Under the pieces are notes generated by a model. That model saw only the letters and a program-made list of their open reading frames with translations, ran no database searches and was not told where the DNA came from. Made by a program: the position numbers and the translations under genes. A DNA stretch of 51,383 nt. It comes from Bacillota bacterium. GTDB taxonomy: Bacteria; Bacillota; DTU014. The DNA lies in NCBI GenBank assembly GCA_012719595.1, contig JAAYAB010000112.1, positions 1 through 51,383 of the forward strand. The letters run 5' to 3'. This document shows positions 44,805 to 51,383 of the stretch, piece after piece; position 1 is the stretch's first letter, and every line of letters starts with the position of its first letter.

Positions 44805-46103
44805 CTAGTGGCCCCAGACTGAAAGGCCTGTCTGTGGCAGTTTTGCATGCACATCGATGTCAACCTCAATCTGTCGAAGCAGGTCGCTCCACTGGCCCTC
44901 GAGCTGTTGCCACTCGCGTGGACTGGCCCTGTACACCGCCGTCCCGAAGCCGAAGATGTCCGACTGCAGCTCGCGTGCTGTCTGGTCTATCATAGCTGCG
45001 ACTTCCGCCTGAATCACCGACTCCAGGGCGGTCTTCAGGCTGCGTGAACTCTCCGGGGCGTCGGAATCCGGAGGCACGTCGGAATCGCCGATGTTGGCTC
45101 TGATCTCAGCCTGAACAGTTACCACCGGGCGGCCGCCGGCAATGGCAGTGTTCACGTGCGTTCGCGCGGACATGGCTCTCATGCTAACGGTTGTCAGAGA
45201 ATCCGTCGGATCGGTCAACACGACGACTGATGATACCACGTCCCCGCGAAGCCACCGGAAGCCCCGCGACTGCTCCTGGTTCAGCCATCCTACCAGGCGG
45301 TCGCCTCTGAACACTGCCACGCCACTCATTTCGACAATCGACGAGAGAGAGGCACGCTTCAGCACGCCCGGTGAGAACATCGCATGCTCGAACATTCCTG
45401 GTGAGCCGGCTGATTCCTCGGGCTCACCTGGTGAGCGTGCCGATCGCTCGAGCATACCCGGTGTGTCTGTCGACGGATCGGTTACTGCCTGTAGCGGCCT
45501 GACCTGCATGCCTGCGATTGTCACATCTACGCCAGGGGTTTCGAGCAGCTTCAACACGTCGTTGACCGTGCTGATCACAGATGTGGGGGTTATGTATGCG
45601 GCGTTGCGGATCATTCCGAGAACTGCTGTAGATGGTATCTCATCGAGACCGTGCTCGGCGCTCATCAGATCCAGCGCCGTGCCGTCTTTGACAACAACCA
45701 GCACGGCAGTCTCCCGTGTCGACTCTGCCCGTGCCAGGAAATCGATCAGCCCTGCTATGCCCGCCCGGGCGTACTCCTCGCCTATCGCAATGATCGTGCT
45801 GTGCGCCCACGTGATCCGCCGCGGAAGCATCTCAGCGAGGCTTTCAGATGCTGCGCCGACAGTCGGTCCGGTCGCAGAGACTATCGATACTCGGCGTTCT
45901 TCTGCCATCACTCCGCTGCCGGCAACGGCGGACGGCTTGGCTATGTGCACGGTGAGCATAACCTCACCAGGATTCTGTCCCAGGTCTACACCTGCCATTG
46001 TCACAAAGGCGAAGTCCTCGATCTCTTGCCTGCCCCAACAACCTGATACCAGCGGCAGGAGAGCCAAGGCGATGAACGCAGCAAGCCACTGCATTCGCGT
46101 CAT
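44805..46103 (-). CDS. GerC-type spore germination lipoprotein, minisatellite-bearing
   Basis: I start at the ATG at 46103 (432 aa). A longer frame from 46337 would hide the signal peptide. The signal ends in the lipobox LVSGC, followed by the family's WGRQEIEDFAF. Downstream motifs include MLTVHIAKPSAV, GGRPVVTV and QTARELQSDIFGFG. Relative to the other gerC here, it has an insertion of about 30 residues made of 10-residue SPG repeats at 45367-45486. GerC is the lipid-anchored subunit of germinant receptors. No good ribosome site precedes the start, so coupling to the upstream small gene is possible. Confidence 0.9.
   Translation of the reverse strand: MTRMQWLAAFIALALLPLVSGCWGRQEIEDFAFVTMAGVDLGQNPGEVMLTVHIAKPSAVAGSGVMAEERRVSIVSATGPTVGAASESLAEMLPRRITWAHSTIIAIGEEYARAGIAGLIDFLARAESTRETAVLVVVKDGTALDLMSAEHGLDEIPSTAVLGMIRNAAYITPTSVISTVNDVLKLLETPGVDVTIAGMQVRPLQAVTDPSTDTPGMLERSARSPGEPEESAGSPGMFEHAMFSPGVLKRASLSSIVEMSGVAVFRGDRLVGWLNQEQSRGFRWLRGDVVSSVVVLTDPTDSLTTVSMRAMSARTHVNTAIAGGRPVVTVQAEIRANIGDSDVPPDSDAPESSRSLKTALESVIQAEVAAMIDQTARELQSDIFGFGTAVYRASPREWQQLEGQWSDLLRQIEVDIDVHAKLPQTGLSVWGH
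45367..45486 (-). repeat. 30-bp minisatellite inside gerC
   Basis: A block CC(C/T)GGTG(A/T)G recurs at 45367, 45397, 45427 and 45457, giving an exact 30-bp period. In the protein it makes four 10-residue units: TPGMLERSAR, SPGEPEESAG, SPGMFEHAMF and SPGVLKRASL. The other gerC lacks it. Copy number may vary between strains. Confidence 0.85.
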
Positions 46104-46210
46104 CTTTCGGCGCCCGGCTGATCGTCTTGAGCCGCCCGGGCAATAACCATGCAGCGATTTCGATCGCTCATGCCCGGCGCTATCCGGGATGCGGTGCGGA
46201 TCTCGGTGCG

Positions 46211-46438
46211 TCAGAAGAACCTCCCTAGCAGTCGGCCGGCTTGGTGGACCAGAAAGCCCATTGCGTCGATAGGGCTCGGGACGTCGATGCCCAGTACATG
46301 AAGAAGGCTGATCGTGAAGCCGGCACCTAGGATGCAAGTGAAGACAATGAGCTCCCTATACAGCCTTTCAGCAAGCAGCTTCGGCACCTCATACGCTGCT
46401 ATCGCAGCAAAGGCGGCTGTAAGGAGAACCACGTTCAC
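46211..46438 (-). CDS. Small membrane protein, GerD-subunit-like (ger operon accessory)
   Basis: GTG at 46438 with GGAGGGAAGG about 6 nt upstream; 75 aa. Two hydrophobic segments are visible (VVLLTAAFAAIAAY and LIVFTCILGAGFTISLLHVLGI). Small two-span proteins of about this length, sometimes called D subunits, are known in ger operons of Bacillus relatives, where they modulate receptor function. It lies 23 bp after gerC1 and ahead of gerC2. Identification rests on size, topology and context, not strong sequence identity. Confidence 0.7.
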   Translation of the reverse strand: MNVVLLTAAFAAIAAYEVPKLLAERLYRELIVFTCILGAGFTISLLHVLGIDVPSPIDAMGFLVHQAGRLLGRFF

Positions 46439-46461
46439 GTGCCTTCCCTCCGATCCCGACG

Positions 46462-47709
46462 TCAGCGCTCCACTCTCGCCCCTCTGAAGACCAGTCCAGG
46501 CCCTGCCAGTTCTGCGTTTACCGATGTCTCAACAGCCACTGTACTGAAGACCTGGTCCCAGTTCGGGCCCAGCCTGGCCCAGACCTCAGGGTGGCGCCGA
46601 TACAGATACTCGCCAAAACCGAAGACATCGGAGCTGTACTCCAGCTGTGCCTTTCTTAGTGCTGACTGCATCTCACTTTCGATCGCTGCTTCCAGCTGAT
46701 GCTCTAGCCGTGTCCAGATCTCGGGATCCAGCGGATCAATATGCGAGTCCGAGTCCCCAAGGTTGGCCGCGGCATCAACAGCCACGCGAAATGAAGGCCC
46801 AGCCCCTTCGTCGTGGAAGGTGATCTTCCGTGAGCTGGTCGTAACCTGAAGGCTTACCTCTTGCCCCGGCGCCTGAGGGTGCGGAACCACGACCACCGCG
46901 CGGCCGGCACTTCCCACGATCCACTGCCGACCCCTCGTCTCTTGCAGATCGAAGAAGCCGACGAGCTTGTCCTGCCTAAACACCGCGGATCCGACAAAGC
47001 GCGCAGTATATGCAATCGACTCCCTCTTTAGCTCTCCTTCGAATGTGCCTGCTTCGGGACTTACCGGCTCGAGTGTGAAGGCGGGCAGAAGCATCTCTAC
47101 GCCATCCGTTTGCAGGATCTGAAGCACTTCGTTGATGTTCGTCATTGTTGTTATCGACAGCCGGGAGAATGCGGCCCGTGCCGTGTTCTGCAGCGCATCA
47201 GAGGGAATCGGATTGAGTTCAGATTCAGTGGTAAAGGCTGCGTACGCGGCCGTGAACCCTCTGACCACTAGTGGTTGCACCCGGAGCCTGCTTTCTCTGT
47301 GCCTGGTTAGGAAGTCGAGCGCATCTCCTATGCCGTGACGGGCGAAAGCCTCGCCAAAGACGACCATCTCGTTGTGGGCCCACACAGCCGGGCGTGGCGA
47401 TTTCTGGGTCAGTTGGGCCACGGCATCGAGCACCGTTTTCCCTTGGGCCTGTACGGTCCAAAACGGACGCTCGCCGACGCTGCCGCCGCCGGGTGCGCCT
47501 CGCCCGATGGCAAACGGCTTTGCGATTTGCACAGTAACCATTATGTCGTCAGTTTCAGAATCGAAATCGATTGCCAACCCCGCTACAAAGCCGATCTCCT
47601 CGATTTCGCGCCTGTCCCAGCAGCCCGACAGACAAGCCGCCATGAACACGAACAAAGCGACGAGCAGAGCTTTTCTGGCAGTCGTGTGCATCCGGAACGC
47701 CTCACTCAT
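46462..47709 (-). CDS. GerC-type spore germination lipoprotein
   Basis: ATG at 47709, overlapping the gerA stop (ATGA) with AGGAGG about 11 nt upstream; 415 aa. A second ATG 18 nt later is also possible. The lipobox is CLSGC, followed by WDRREIEEIGFVAGLAID, the family's strongest signature. Later motifs are MVTVQIAKPFAIG, WAHNEMVVFGE and LEYSSDVFGFGEYLYR. The mature protein would be anchored to the spore inner membrane and work with GerA and GerB. It lacks the SPG repeat insertion of its paralogue. Confidence 0.94.
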   Translation of the reverse strand: MSEAFRMHTTARKALLVALFVFMAACLSGCWDRREIEEIGFVAGLAIDFDSETDDIMVTVQIAKPFAIGRGAPGGGSVGERPFWTVQAQGKTVLDAVAQLTQKSPRPAVWAHNEMVVFGEAFARHGIGDALDFLTRHRESRLRVQPLVVRGFTAAYAAFTTESELNPIPSDALQNTARAAFSRLSITTMTNINEVLQILQTDGVEMLLPAFTLEPVSPEAGTFEGELKRESIAYTARFVGSAVFRQDKLVGFFDLQETRGRQWIVGSAGRAVVVVPHPQAPGQEVSLQVTTSSRKITFHDEGAGPSFRVAVDAAANLGDSDSHIDPLDPEIWTRLEHQLEAAIESEMQSALRKAQLEYSSDVFGFGEYLYRRHPEVWARLGPNWDQVFSTVAVETSVNAELAGPGLVFRGARVER

Positions 47710-49433
47710 CGGCGAGACTTCCTCCTGCTGCGCGGCTGTCGTTCCTTTTGAGTTGCTGGGCCCAGAGAACTCGGCCTCTGATCCGAGCTCGATTGCTGCT
47801 CGTCCGGATTTGAGGCATTGCCTTTTTGCTGCTTCTGCTGCGAACTGCGCTGTTGCCCTACTGTGCCAGCAGGACTGGGCTTCTGCGGCGATCTCGGAGG
47901 AGTTGGCTTCTGATCGTCTCCGATTCTCACTACGTTGTCGTGTGCGATGAGCTCAGGCCGCTGCTTCATTGCCCACCAGGGGGCCCGCGTGATGGCATCC
48001 TTCAGATCGGGCAGCACTACGGGGGCAAGGGGTTCGAAATACGGAATGCCAAACGAGCGCATGGCCGCCAGATGGATGAACAAGCCGAAGAGCACCGCTG
48101 CTACACCGAAGAGCCCTAGGAAGCCGGAAACGATCGTCAGCACGATTCGCAGTATGCGCACGGTATTGGACAGGCTGAAAAGCGGTATCGTGAATGAAGC
48201 AATCGCAGTCAGCGCTACGATGATAACCATTGCTGCCGAGAACAACCCGGCCTCAACAGCGGCCTGCCCGAGGATCAGTGCTCCCACGATGCTGATTGCC
48301 GAACCCACCGCAGTCGGCAGACGGACTCCGCCTTCGAGAAGGACCTCGAGGAAGAAGATCATCGTAAGAGCTTCGATGGCTGCGGGGAAGGGGACACCTT
48401 CACGCTGAGCAGCTATGCTGAGGACCAAGGGCGTCGGCAGCATCTCTTGATGATACGTGGTGATCGCTACATAGACTGAAGGAAGGGCCAGAGCGACCAG
48501 GAATGCAACTCCCCTTACGAGCCGGATGAACCAGCTAGCTGTGAACCGCTGGTAGTAGTCTTCAGTTGCCATGAGGAATTGGAGGAATGTCGCGGGAACG
48601 ACCAATGCCGTCGGGCTTCCGTCAACCAGTATGGCAACTCTGCCCTCGAAGAGGGATCCAGCGACCTTGTCGGGCCGCTCAGTGGTCAGGACCGTCGCAA
48701 ACAGGGACCATGGGGCGTCCTCTATCAGTTCCTCGAGCTGCCCGCTCTCCTGGAGTGAGTCCACCTTCACGCGCCCAATGCGTTCCCTAACCTCCTGCAA
48801 TACCTTCTCATTCGCGATGCCCTTTAGGTACACGATGGCGATGTCGGTTTTGCTCACCTCGCCAACGACAGTCTCTTCGATCCACAGTCGAGGGTCGCGG
48901 ATTCGGCGCCGGAGAAGGCTTGTGTTAACCCTTATGGTCTCTGTAAAGCCTTCCTTTGGACCTTTGATCGCAGGTTCAGTGGTTGGGTTCTCGGGTGTCC
49001 GGGTCATCCAACTCCGTACGCTGCATATAAGGGCTGAGTCGACTCCTTCCACGATCACAGCGCAATCGCCTGAGCTGATGTGGAGGAGCACGTCGGCCAT
49101 TCGGGTTGCCTCTTTGACTTCGCTGCTCTCCAACAGCCTGTTCCTCAGGTCGTCATAGATGTAGGCGGGAGACGGCGGCATCTCTATGGTTGCGGTATCT
49201 TTCATGCCAATTGGGCGAATGATCGACCTGGCCACAAGGTCCTTGTCCACGAGACCGTCGATATGAGCAATAAGTACGCTGAACCTCGGATTTTCTCCAG
49301 AACGGATGATCCGGACCACCAGATCGGTGCTGTATCCAAACGCGCTCTTTATGCTGATCTCGTTTTCCGAGATCTCGCGACTGACGAAGACGCTCACCGC
49401 GGCTGGTGAGGCCTTTGCTTGTTCGTTCGGCAA
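47706..49433 (-). CDS. GerA-type spore germination protein (germinant receptor A subunit)
   Basis: TTG at 49433 with GGAAGTGAG upstream; 575 aa. The N-terminal soluble region includes FGYSTDLVVRII, VLIAHIDGLVDKDLV and a SGDCAVIVEGVDSAL element. Next come KTDIAIVYLKGIANEKVLQEVRERI and FEGRVAILVDGSPTALVVPATF, all GerA signatures. Four or five membrane spans follow (for example VVRGVAFLVALALPSVYVAITTYH and VALTAIASFTIPLFSLSN). The tail of about 65 residues is rich in Gln, Ser, Pro and Lys and probably disordered; it is longer than usual. First gene of the operon, read from the sigma-G-like promoter. It forms the germinant receptor with GerB and GerC. Confidence 0.95.
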   Translation of the reverse strand: MPNEQAKASPAAVSVFVSREISENEISIKSAFGYSTDLVVRIIRSGENPRFSVLIAHIDGLVDKDLVARSIIRPIGMKDTATIEMPPSPAYIYDDLRNRLLESSEVKEATRMADVLLHISSGDCAVIVEGVDSALICSVRSWMTRTPENPTTEPAIKGPKEGFTETIRVNTSLLRRRIRDPRLWIEETVVGEVSKTDIAIVYLKGIANEKVLQEVRERIGRVKVDSLQESGQLEELIEDAPWSLFATVLTTERPDKVAGSLFEGRVAILVDGSPTALVVPATFLQFLMATEDYYQRFTASWFIRLVRGVAFLVALALPSVYVAITTYHQEMLPTPLVLSIAAQREGVPFPAAIEALTMIFFLEVLLEGGVRLPTAVGSAISIVGALILGQAAVEAGLFSAAMVIIVALTAIASFTIPLFSLSNTVRILRIVLTIVSGFLGLFGVAAVLFGLFIHLAAMRSFGIPYFEPLAPVVLPDLKDAITRAPWWAMKQRPELIAHDNVVRIGDDQKPTPPRSPQKPSPAGTVGQQRSSQQKQQKGNASNPDEQQSSSDQRPSSLGPATQKERQPRSRRKSRR

Positions 49434-49471
49434 GCATGCTCACTTCCAGGTGATTCTGAGGAGTCTGCAGA

Positions 49472-49501
49472 TAGTGTACCCCCGTGCAGGACGGGTATTC
49501 T
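49472..49501 (-). promoter_or_regulatory. Sigma-G/F-type promoter ahead of gerA
   Basis: On the minus strand AGAATA (49501-49496) and TACACTA (49478-49472) are separated by 17 nt. This is close to the forespore sigma-G pattern of GnATA and CATAMTA. It lies about 38 nt before the gerA start. Known ger operons are transcribed by sigma-G in the forespore. Confidence 0.6.
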
Positions 49502-49613
49502 GGGCAACTGGCGGGCATCGGGCTGCGGTTCAGCGGTTGACGAGGGTAGGGTGCGTGTCGTCCGGCGGACATTCGGACTGCGTCCGCGGAAGCAGGATCC
49601 CGTGAATTTGCCC

Positions 49614-49641
49614 TTGACGAAGACGAGTATCGTGGTATAAT
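49614..49641 (+). promoter_or_regulatory. Sigma-70/A promoter of the tRNA cluster
   Basis: TTGACG at 49614-49619 and a perfect TATAAT at 49636-49641, spacing 16. The first tRNA starts about 52 nt after the -10 box. Confidence 0.85.
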
Positions 49642-49693
49642 AGTCTTGCGCCCGGAAGGGCCGCAATGCAAACCTGAGCTGGATTAACGATGT

Positions 49694-49770
<77 letters not shown>

Positions 49771-49789
49771 GTTCTCTCTTGGGCTACAT

Positions 49790-49866
49790 GGCGGTGTAGC
49801 TCAGCTGGTCAGAGCACGCGGTTCATACCCGCGGCGTCAGTGGTTCGAATCCACTCACCGCTACCA
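49790..49866 (+). tRNA. tRNA-Met (CAU), elongator
   Basis: A 77-nt cloverleaf with CCA encoded. The acceptor stem GGCGGTG pairs with CACCGCT through a G-U first pair. CAU is at 49824-49826. It lies 19 bp after tRNA-fMet. A CAU-bearing isoleucine tRNA is possible but less likely. Confidence 0.9.
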
Positions 49867-49873
49867 AATACAT

Positions 49874-49950
49874 GCCCCGCTAGCTCAGCAGGCTAGAGCA
49901 CCTGACTCTTAATCAGGGTGTCCGGGGTTCGAGTCCCTGGCGGGGCACCA
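49874..49950 (+). tRNA. tRNA-Lys (CUU)
   Basis: GCCCCGC pairs with GCGGGGC, discriminator A, CCA encoded. The CUU anticodon is at 49908-49910. It is followed by a terminator and by copies of its own 3' end (50001-50098). Confidence 0.95.
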
Positions 49951-49953
49951 CAC

Positions 49954-49980
49954 AAACCTCAGTTTATCTGAGGTTTTTTC
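49954..49980 (+). terminator. Intrinsic terminator of the tRNA cluster
   Basis: AAACCTCAG and CTGAGGTTT form a 9-bp stem with a TTTAT loop, then further T residues. It starts 4 nt after tRNA-Lys. Confidence 0.9.
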
Positions 49981-50000
49981 ATGTACTTGCAGCCGAGTGC

Positions 50001-50098
50001 GCCAGGGACTCGAACCCCGCAGGCCTCCGATGTATGGGTCGGCCTGTCCGGGGTTCGGGGAATGCTCCTATTCGTCGCATTCCCCTGGCGGGGCACCA
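50001..50098. repeat. Scar of tRNA-Lys 3'-end copies: one inverted, one direct and split by a hairpin
   Basis: Bases 50001-50019 are the exact reverse complement of tRNA-Lys bases 49923-49941. Bases 50045-50057 and 50083-50098 repeat tRNA-Lys 3' sequence in direct orientation, ending GGCGGGGCACCA. Between them, in place of the T-loop AGT, sits a 9-bp perfect hairpin (GGGGAATGC and complement, 50057-50085). The pattern suggests recombination or an attachment site at this tRNA gene. No integrase is in the window. Confidence 0.85.
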
Positions 50099-50526
50099 CT
50101 TTCAATTCCATGGAGGAACCTGTCTGGTGGCATTGAACATTTTCTTGGAAGTTTTAAGCAACGCTTTGATATTGGTCACACGTCACGAGGAGCGAGTCCT
50201 AAACCACTCCAACAGCAAAACGAGGGCTAGCACTGGGCCGAGCAAACCACATGTGTGCCGGAAGGAAGAAGGGCAACAGTACCGGGCTAAAGGTCTACAG
50301 ACAGAACCTACAGACATAACCTCAGGCAGAACTGCGATTACGTCCATTCTGCGGCAAACGTTGATCCTAAAGGAGAGCATCGGAACCGTGAAGTGATCAC
50401 CCTTCAGGGACCAGACCTCTTGGCAGGCTGGCCTGACGATGCCGGCGGTGACGGCTCAGGCGTGCTAGTCTAGCTGAGACTGGCCAGGCTTGCCGTGGTG
50501 ATCGCCAATGCTGGGGAGGCCATCAA
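50099..50526. other. Intergenic region after the tRNA scar
   Basis: One 89-codon frame (50127-50396) is described separately. Otherwise I see only loosely repeated CAGACA/CAGAAC motifs near 50298-50335 and a short inverted repeat (AGTCT/AGACT) near 50468-50483. No promoter was located. Confidence 0.3.
50127..50396 (+). CDS. Small open frame of doubtful coding status
   Basis: GTG at 50127 follows GGAGG by 10 nt and opens 89 codons (LNIFLEVLSNALILVTRHEE at the start). The C-terminal half is low-complexity polar sequence. No family resemblance is seen and composition differs from the neighbouring genes. It may be spurious or the remains of a mobile element's gene. Confidence 0.2.
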   Translation: MALNIFLEVLSNALILVTRHEERVLNHSNSKTRASTGPSKPHVCRKEEGQQYRAKGLQTEPTDITSGRTAITSILRQTLILKESIGTVK

Positions 50527-51279
50527 ATGAGAGTGGAATCATGGGTTGCACTCGGAGACAGACGAGAGCAGCTGTCCACTGGCCTTGATGAGAGTCTCCT
50601 AGTGCATGCACCTGGCTTGGTCTTCCGGGTCTTCTTTGAACACGTGGACGCCTTCGACGTGACCTTCCTGTATATCCGCGGCAGCTGGCTAGACAGCGAT
50701 CAGTTGCAAGGGTTTTATGACAAGCAGTGGATTGACGACATAGTGACTCCGCTTGTGTGCGGGTACCGATCATCGTTCCTTTGGCCGATGGGTAACAGGG
50801 TCTTCTGCAGCAAGAACGCAGGTGGCCTGCTGCCGTCACTGTATAGGTCATGGCAGGACGTGTCCTGGCTGGGGCCGAGACGTGGGTGCTCCGCCGGTGC
50901 AGACCTGGTAGTCCTTCAGACGGATCGGAACCTGTACTCAAACCCTTCTGTTGCAGAGAAGCTAGGCATTGATGCCAAGTCCCTCGTCGAACTGATGGTG
51001 AACGTAAACGTACCCGGTGACTACCTAGACCTGGGTATGACCAAGTACTGCATCACGTACCAGGAAAGCACATCCCATGGGATTAGCGGCGGCCCCCTCT
51101 GGTTCGACACGCTCGAGGAGGCCAAGCGCTTCTTCAGGGAGAAGCGATGGGATAGGGTTGCGTCGGGCTCCTATTCTCCGTGGGACAGCTTTGACATTGA
51201 CCCCAAGTCGAGGCGGGCCATTGACGACCTGACGATCCCGTATCTTCTCGCTGCCGACACGATCGTTCGCGGGTGGTAA
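50527..51279 (+). CDS. Hypothetical protein, 250 aa
   Basis: ATG at 50527, about 8 nt after GGGGAGG. I do not recognise the family. The product is soluble-looking, with no signal peptide or membrane span, and rich in Trp, Asp and Tyr (DVTFLYIRGSWLD, FLWPMGNRVFCSKNAGG, YSPWDSFDIDPKSRRAIDDL). It stands alone downstream of the tRNA scar with no related neighbour, which may mean it arrived with an element that integrated there. The frame is intact and codon use looks ordinary. Confidence 0.65.
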   Translation: MRVESWVALGDRREQLSTGLDESLLVHAPGLVFRVFFEHVDAFDVTFLYIRGSWLDSDQLQGFYDKQWIDDIVTPLVCGYRSSFLWPMGNRVFCSKNAGGLLPSLYRSWQDVSWLGPRRGCSAGADLVVLQTDRNLYSNPSVAEKLGIDAKSLVELMVNVNVPGDYLDLGMTKYCITYQESTSHGISGGPLWFDTLEEAKRFFREKRWDRVASGSYSPWDSFDIDPKSRRAIDDLTIPYLLAADTIVRGW

Positions 51280-51383
51280 GAGTTGTAGTTGTGCCCGAAC
51301 CGCCGGGCATTCTGCGCCGGCGGAATACCAAGTGCCTGTCTTGCGCAAGCTGGGAGTGGTAGGATTTCGAACCCCCGGGGGCG
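51280..51383. other. Window end, nothing supported
   Basis: The last 104 bases include a TTTCGAACCCCC stretch resembling part of a tRNA T-arm on the minus strand. The T-stem does not pair and no CCA end is present, so no tRNA is called. Confidence 0.3.

Noticed and set aside
45367-45486. CRISPR array
   Set aside because: The 30-bp period has no spacer structure and lies in-frame inside gerC; it is a coding minisatellite. No CRISPR array or cas gene was seen in the window.
51330-51383. Possible tRNA end on the minus strand at the window edge
   Set aside because: TTCGAA loop is present but the T-stem does not pair and no CCA is seen.

Overview
The window reads as a chromosomal segment of an endospore-forming, carbohydrate-degrading member of the Bacillota. 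It is moderately GC-rich, with strong Shine-Dalgarno sites and frequent GTG and TTG starts. The main clue is a complete-looking gerA-type spore germination operon on the minus strand (42.5-49.4 kb). A large predicted outer-membrane beta-barrel protein with a PapD-like chaperone (34.9-40.4 kb) suggests a diderm lineage, such as the Limnochordia-like Bacillota. That placement is inference; there is no 16S gene here.

Region 1 (1-26.8 kb, all plus strand) is a glycan-use locus. It holds the 3' part of a GH2 beta-galactosidase-like gene and an NHL/TPR/Yip1 membrane protein. A DUF5696-type secreted protein, two CUT1 sugar permeases and a solute-binding protein follow. Then come two GH20-like hydrolases, a secreted LamG-like orphan hydrolase candidate, a sugar isomerase/epimerase and two Gfo/Idh/MocA oxidoreductases. 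A split transketolase (C half before N half), xylulokinase, two DUF4038-type TIM-barrel hydrolases and a secreted PHP phosphoesterase complete it. A shrunken second copy of the PHP gene lies at 22.6-22.9 kb. The genes suggest import of oligosaccharides, trimming by hydrolases, and entry of pentoses or modified sugars through isomerase, oxidoreductase, kinase and transketolase steps. No ABC ATPase and no transcriptional regulator is present.

Region 2 (27.3-30.5 kb) carries a secreted von Willebrand A protein with tandem C-terminal beta-domains. Its reading frame contains one TGA just before the MIDAS threonine. Two tandem terminators follow.

Region 3 (30.7-34.5 kb, minus strand) is a second CUT1 sugar ABC system (LplB/LplC/solute-binding type). 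It has a recognisable promoter and a LacI-type palindrome downstream of the -10 box.

Region 4 (34.9-40.5 kb, plus strand) is the most unusual part. Two small related secreted proteins, a PapD-like periplasmic chaperone and a 1024-residue usher-like beta-barrel protein appear to form one operon closed by a terminator. I read it as a chaperone/usher-like surface-fibre system, unexpected in a spore former.

Region 5 (40.7-49.5 kb, minus strand) holds an MsbA-type ABC exporter and the germination operon gerA-gerC-(75 aa D-like)-gerC-gerB-gerB. The last gerB is cut by an in-frame TAG. One gerC carries a 30-bp minisatellite. A sigma-G-like promoter precedes gerA.

Region 6 (49.6-51.4 kb, plus strand) has a sigma-70 promoter, tRNA-fMet, tRNA-Met, tRNA-Lys and a terminator. 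A scar of tRNA-Lys 3'-end copies follows, then an unrecognised 250-aa gene.
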